Positions 59,173 to 64,000 of a stretch of DNA of 64,000 nt are shown here, in pieces. The stretch's first letter is position 1, and every line of letters starts with the position of its first letter. This DNA comes from Hofstenia miamia (taxonomy: Eukaryota; Xenacoelomorpha; Acoela; Hofsteniidae): the NCBI GenBank assembly GCA_900660155.1, contig CABFPE010000200.1:750672-814671 (forward strand), read 5' to 3'. Below the pieces are notes generated by a model, which was not told the DNA's origin, searched no databases, and worked only from the letters and a program-made list of their open reading frames with translations. Both the position numbers and the translations under genes were made by a program.

Positions 59173-60489
59173 CACGTTAAACAGCTTATTACTCTCGGAG
59201 CATTTGCCGGGCCATGAGTTCATTGTGTACCATGTCAAAGACAACTTAACACAGCTCATTTATCCCATCGTGTAGCTTCTGATATATGTTAATTTACGAA
59301 ATCAATACAATTACACACTAATGTTAAATTCATTGAAATGCATTGTTACGTGTTTTCTTCTAAGCGAATTTTTAAGGGCCTCTCAATATAGAATATTATA
59401 TGCCTTGTTCTAGCAGATTACAATCAATAGTAACTTTAAAATTATTTAAAATCATTTTTTGAAAGATTTTGGAGCAGGGAGTAACTAATTATACAAATTT
59501 TTACATATCTTATAATGAAACGTAAATTCACGGAAAACAAGACTGATTTTCATAACTCGATTGTGAATATGATTATTTTTATAGTCAATTTACAAATTTA
59601 ATGCAATTTCTTCTGCACACAGCAGCTAAAGATAAATTTATTCAGACTTAAATTCTAGTACTTATCATCTATAAGGAAGCCTTCGGGAAAGTGTATGCAA
59701 ATACATGGAAAAATGCATAGTTAATTAGAGAAGGATATGGTAATCTACAATAAGTTTACAAACAATTAATTATTCCGATTTCACTGAGTTTCTTTGAGTA
59801 GGCAACGACTAACTTCATTTATCAACGTTGCTATCAATATGCCCAGAAACAAAGCCATTAATGAGAGAAACTTCAAAGACCGATTACTTTCAAGGTTTTT
59901 TATGATTTAATTTTAAATTTTCAATAACGGGACGGAGATAAAGAATAGTGATTAAAGAAACGCTCATATATGCTATGGTCACAAAATGTGTACCAAGCCT
60001 CCAATATTTATCTATGTTCCCCTACAGTATAAAAATCACTTTAACACCTAACACCAGAGTGCCTAACATTGCAGATCGGGCAAAGAAATCGAAGAGCAAT
60101 GTAATAAAAATTACCCCCATGTAATTATTCAAATGCACTAAGTTTCAAATATGTTTATTCCTAATTAAAAATATTATGACATCAGGTTTCGAAAATGGGT
60201 TGACTTAACTGTAATAGCAGGCTGAGTTAAATTTTGCAATCTCTACATTTTTCGACAGTGCAAAGTGTAAGGTGCCAAAATGTAGATTAAATTTATCATT
60301 TAAAAGCATAGGTTATGAACAATTACGTTCATTAACATATACACACATTATATATATATATATATAATTCTAAGTATAGGAAAAATCATACAAAACTTTT
60401 ACTTTGTCTCGAAATCGATTTATTCTTATGCACAATTCCTTATTAATAAGATCAACAAGTTTGTGTACCCGTCTATTACTTGAAATACA
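59173..60489. other. AT-rich stretch, nothing recognised
   Basis: No gene recognised; one short (TA)n run at 60,349-60,367. Confidence 0.4.
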
Positions 60490-60497
60490 CTTACGAT
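60490..60497. repeat. 8-bp target-site duplication CTTACGAT (left)
   Basis: Identical to 61,348-61,355. Confidence 0.9.
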
Positions 60498-61347
60498 CAG
60501 TAGCGTAGACAGAATAAAAAATCAGGAGGGGCAGAATCATGTCTTGGAGGGGCAATAAACTGAATCAATTAAAATTTTGAAAAAAGTGCAGCACATTATT
60601 CAGTTTTGTAAATATTTATTATACATTATGTATGTGAGGCTTGATTTTTGATTTTAAGCAAAAATTTGCGTTTAATTTAATATTTGCGTAATATTTTAGA
60701 TAATTATGCGTCTCAGCTTTAAAAGAATCAATGAAAATTTTTAATATATTTTTAAACAAGCTATATAACAAGTCGTCATTGATCAATTTCTCAACACTTT
60801 ATGGTAGTAATATGAATACTAGTTAATACTATCAAACTTTCATCTGAAATATGATCTTATATCTATTTTATATACTTAGTTATCTAAGCTCAAGTTGCAA
60901 TGAGAAATATGTTTTAAGATACATGACCTTAATATAATATGTCTCACATAACCGTATGCAGCCATTATTAAGGCTGACTAAGAAACTATTTTTCTTGTTG
61001 GCCATAAGCATTAGTAAACTAAGGCCCATATTCCACAGCTTTTGTCTAGCATTGATGAGCCCCCTCTGCAATAGCAGGCTCATAATCATTCACTTGTTAT
61101 AATTCCTTCATGCTTAAATACTCAAGTGGAAATAAATTCAAACCCAATTCAGTTTAAATTTAACGTATGTTAATTGCATATTAAAATTGATGTGAAAGTT
61201 ATTTAAATAGGGCCCTTGATCATTTATTTATCTCTTAATTAAACAATAGTAATAGTAATAGGTTCATTCTGCTCCAAAAAGAGGGGGGCTAAGCTTCACT
61301 TTTGGGGGGCCTTGCCCCCCTGCCCTCCCCCCGTAGCTACGCCAGTG
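60498..61347. mobile_element. hAT non-autonomous transposon, 850 bp
   Basis: Ends CAGTAGCGTAGACAG (left) and, in reverse complement, CACTGGCGTAGCTACGGGGG (right) form the well-known CAGTGGCGTAGC-type hAT terminus. It is flanked by a perfect 8-bp duplication CTTACGAT. The right subterminal region is G/C-rich (GGGGGGCCTTGCCCCCCTGC, a hairpin). A 69-aa minus frame inside (60,880-61,089) shows no transposase motif. The perfect duplication with unequal end decay suggests moderate age. Confidence 0.85.
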
Positions 61348-61355
61348 CTTACGAT
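61348..61355. repeat. 8-bp target-site duplication CTTACGAT (right)
   Basis: Identical to 60,490-60,497. Confidence 0.9.
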
Positions 61356-61863
61356 ATTATTTTCCCCAAAATGTTTTCAACGTCAAATTTATTTAAAAAA
61401 ATATCTAAATATAATATACAATGTGTTGTTATTTTTATGCATGGCATATGCAAAACTGTGTTAATAATAATGTTTATATAAGAAGGATTATACCACCTGC
61501 AGTTATTGAAGGCATTATATTGAAGTCAGAACAAATTTAGATGAATACAAAAAATGGAAAATGCAGCTTAAGAAGCATGTTACACTTGGTCATCATTGTA
61601 AAAGTAAATCCCATTACTTGAGTAGTAGAAATGCAAATATGAAGAGTTCAATTCATTATGCGACTTAAATGATAAAATTTGTATAGTAAAATGATCATTC
61701 ACAAATAGTAAACTAAAAAAATAAGATTAGCAAGAATGTATATTTACTTGCTTCCAAAAATCATTTACTTAGCCACAAAGTTTAGGTAATGACAAAATAA
61801 TGGATATTACTTACCATCCAATTTAACTATGCTCATTATATTTAACACCAGTTATAAATGTAT

Positions 61864-61908
<45 letters not shown>

Positions 61909-64000
61909 GTACAGAATTATATTTAACTTCTTGAACCAAATACGAGGGTGAAATTTCACTTTTTATCGATTACAATTTTACAGGACATTGTGAAAGTTCT
62001 ATATTGTTTACACTGTATAATACCCATGCATATCAAAAAATTGTGAAATACTTTAATCTGCAAATGAAGCAATTTCTTATAAATAGCAATAAAAATTTGG
62101 CAGCAGCAGAGTTTCTGCAAAAACAGGAAAACCTTAAGCTAAGAGTAGTTGATATTCATTATTCAATTAAGCAGCAGAATATACGTTTAAAACATTTTTC
62201 AAAGCATAACCAAATTAACCAAATTTTGAAAAATATTTTTATATTTTTACTCTAAATTTATATTATTGTTAAAAAACGACTACTAGGAGTCAAAATTGAA
62301 AATAACATTTGTTATAGAAAAACATTATATACTATCAGCAATTAATTTTCATTGGAGGCTGGTAATTGTTGATTTTGTATTAAGTATTTTGTGTTGAGAG
62401 ATTCCCATATATGAGTTCTAGGGCAACTGCAATTACTGAGATTAAAAAACAGAATTGTTTGTAGCTGATACAACATGTGTTTGAACACTCAGAGTTAGCC
62501 AAAGGTTGTATCAGTGGTCATATCTACTGAGGAGTAACCATTGAAAAGGACAACATAGAAATAGTTAGCATCCCATAGTTAGGATATTGCAAGACTAATG
62601 AAAGTCATTGGTATTTATTAATATTTGTGAATTCATCAGCAAGGTACCTGATTCACAATGGTTGTAAAATGCATCTTAATTATTTTCTTACGCTGGTGAA
62701 AAGCAAATACTTGTCAAATACATTCCCTCACAACCGTTTTTATGAACGTTGGTTTCACGCGGTGGTGAGTAAAAATAAATTTGATACAGTAATGCCATTG
62801 TCATGATGTTTGGCACAAACGTACTATGGGATTAAGAGTTTGAAAAAGTTCAAATAAAATTTTGTCAGGCAATTTTTGCTGATGTCAGCATTTTTTGCTA
62901 AAAGATGTTTTATGTCAAAATGGGCAAAGTAATCTTTTTCTATTTAAAACACAAATTAACTTAAGGCATATTAATTTGCAGTTATTAATTCTGATGTTAG
63001 CATTTTTATATTTTTATTTTAAAATAAATGTCAATCACCGTTGACAAAATAGTCTTAATTCCTTGAGAAAAAAATCTTTCGCCACAAGATTTTGTAAAGC
63101 TAAATTTAATGTAATGAAAAGTTCTCAGCCAACCTTTCAAATTTGATTTAAAAAAAATTATTTATAAGAATTCACGTGGGGGATGAATTTACCCCCGCCC
63201 TCTATGAAGAATAGGGCTAAGAAATCACTTAGCTCAACCAATGAAAAAGATATCAGTTTCGTTTAGAAATTTGACTAAGCAATCAAAACAAATGCGATTT
63301 AAAAGACAATGCAATAATTTAAAACCAATTACTTGACATGGACACTGTACATTCTAAAAACCATGTAATCATAATCCAATAGCCAAATCTCCCATTATAT
63401 TCAAATTTATTAATATTCTTTGAATATTCCAGAATTGTATTCTTTACATTTCTAGTGATAATTGGCTTACAGGTATTTTATATCTATTTTTCAGCAATTG
63501 TTTGATCAAAAAAATATGCCTCCAGGAGTAGAAATTTGAGAAGAGCATTTAAAAAACGCCTGGGAAAGCTGAGAAGCTTTTAATGGCAAACTCTTTCAGA
63601 TGAAAATATCTAGTCATATGTACCTACAACAGTTAGAAAAAGTGTACACGGGAAAATGAAACGTGAAAATTGTCGAATTTGAAAAATTTAGTATGAATAC
63701 TTGATGTGGAACTTGTTGAAAACATAGTGACTCATGGACGTTAATAAGGCACTAACAGTAGACTTCTATGTTGCTTAACTTAATCAATTGCTTATGAAAA
63801 CACTAAAGAAATTGAGGTTTGAACGCAAAGCCAATGCATAATATTGTACACAATAGAATAAATCAAGAAGAAAATTTCACAGAAGAGGAACAAGAAATGG
63901 TTAAATTTCTCGTACTTAACATTTTCTGTACCGTTTCAAGCAAAATCAACCTGACAAAAGCATAACCTTCCTACGATAAATTTATACTGTTTTGAAAACT
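61356..64000. other. AT-rich stretch without recognised genes
   Basis: Holds a (TA)n array at 61,873-61,906. The 83-aa frame at 62,004-62,255 is Lys/Gln/Asn-rich with no family motif. I see nothing else. Confidence 0.4.

Noticed and set aside
62004-62255. 83-aa plus-strand frame
   Set aside because: Lys/Gln/Asn-rich with no recognisable domain or supporting context.
1-64000. rRNA, tRNA or snRNA genes
   Set aside because: I looked for obvious conserved stretches and saw none; short RNA genes cannot be excluded without a covariance-model scan.

Overview
The window looks like nuclear DNA of an AT-rich, gene-poor invertebrate animal. It has long A/T-rich stretches, many (TA)n microsatellites, Ty3/Gypsy elements, hAT-type MITEs, a Polinton-like element, a poly(A)-tailed retrocopy and Ns at assembly joins. 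A retrocopied exon matches the animal mitochondrial DNL-type zinc finger protein. The species cannot be named from this sequence. I found no intact host gene; everything that looks coding is a mobile-element fossil or a retrocopy.

1-28,300 is a nested graveyard of LTR elements. The main player, here called family A, is a Ty3/Gypsy-like element of about 8.5 kb. Its best copy runs from a 5' LTR (5,240) through gag (6,069-7,073), protease/RT/RNase H/integrase (about 7,500-10,600) and an extra post-pol gene (about 10,700-13,616) to a polypurine tract and 3' LTR (from 13,634). The post-pol gene ('ORF3') recurs at 1-960 (+), 14,540-23,320 (-) and 25,978-27,150 (-), but I cannot assign it to any protein family. 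In two copies it abuts the polypurine tract and LTR, so it belongs to the element. Copies are interrupted by a repeat X (1,616-2,780), a repeat Y (15,400-18,130), a younger complete-length CsRN1-like Gypsy (19,189-23,215, with 5-bp TSD GTATG) and a poly(A)-tailed retrocopy (27,173-27,777, 14-bp TSD). That retrocopy joins the end of a retroelement RT protein to the last exon of a DNLZ-like gene.

28,300-64,000 is an A/T-rich desert with scattered small elements. They include hAT-like MITEs at 34,158, 40,897, 43,074, 58,369 and 60,498 (the last with a perfect 8-bp TSD), a Gypsy gag scrap at 36,156, and a foldback element at 58,094-59,172 with a MITE nested in its loop. At 52,759-54,434 lies a Polinton/Maverick-like inverted-repeat element. 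It has the classic AG...CT ends, a 6-bp TSD (CTAGCA) and the C-terminal end of a double-jelly-roll major capsid protein in both arms, with an N gap at its centre.

Two sequence-wide signals stand out. Family A LTR copies differ largely by CG-to-TG/CA changes, which suggests CpG methylation of these elements. An exact 434-bp duplication flanks a 4-N gap at 24,796-24,799, which is most likely an assembly artefact.
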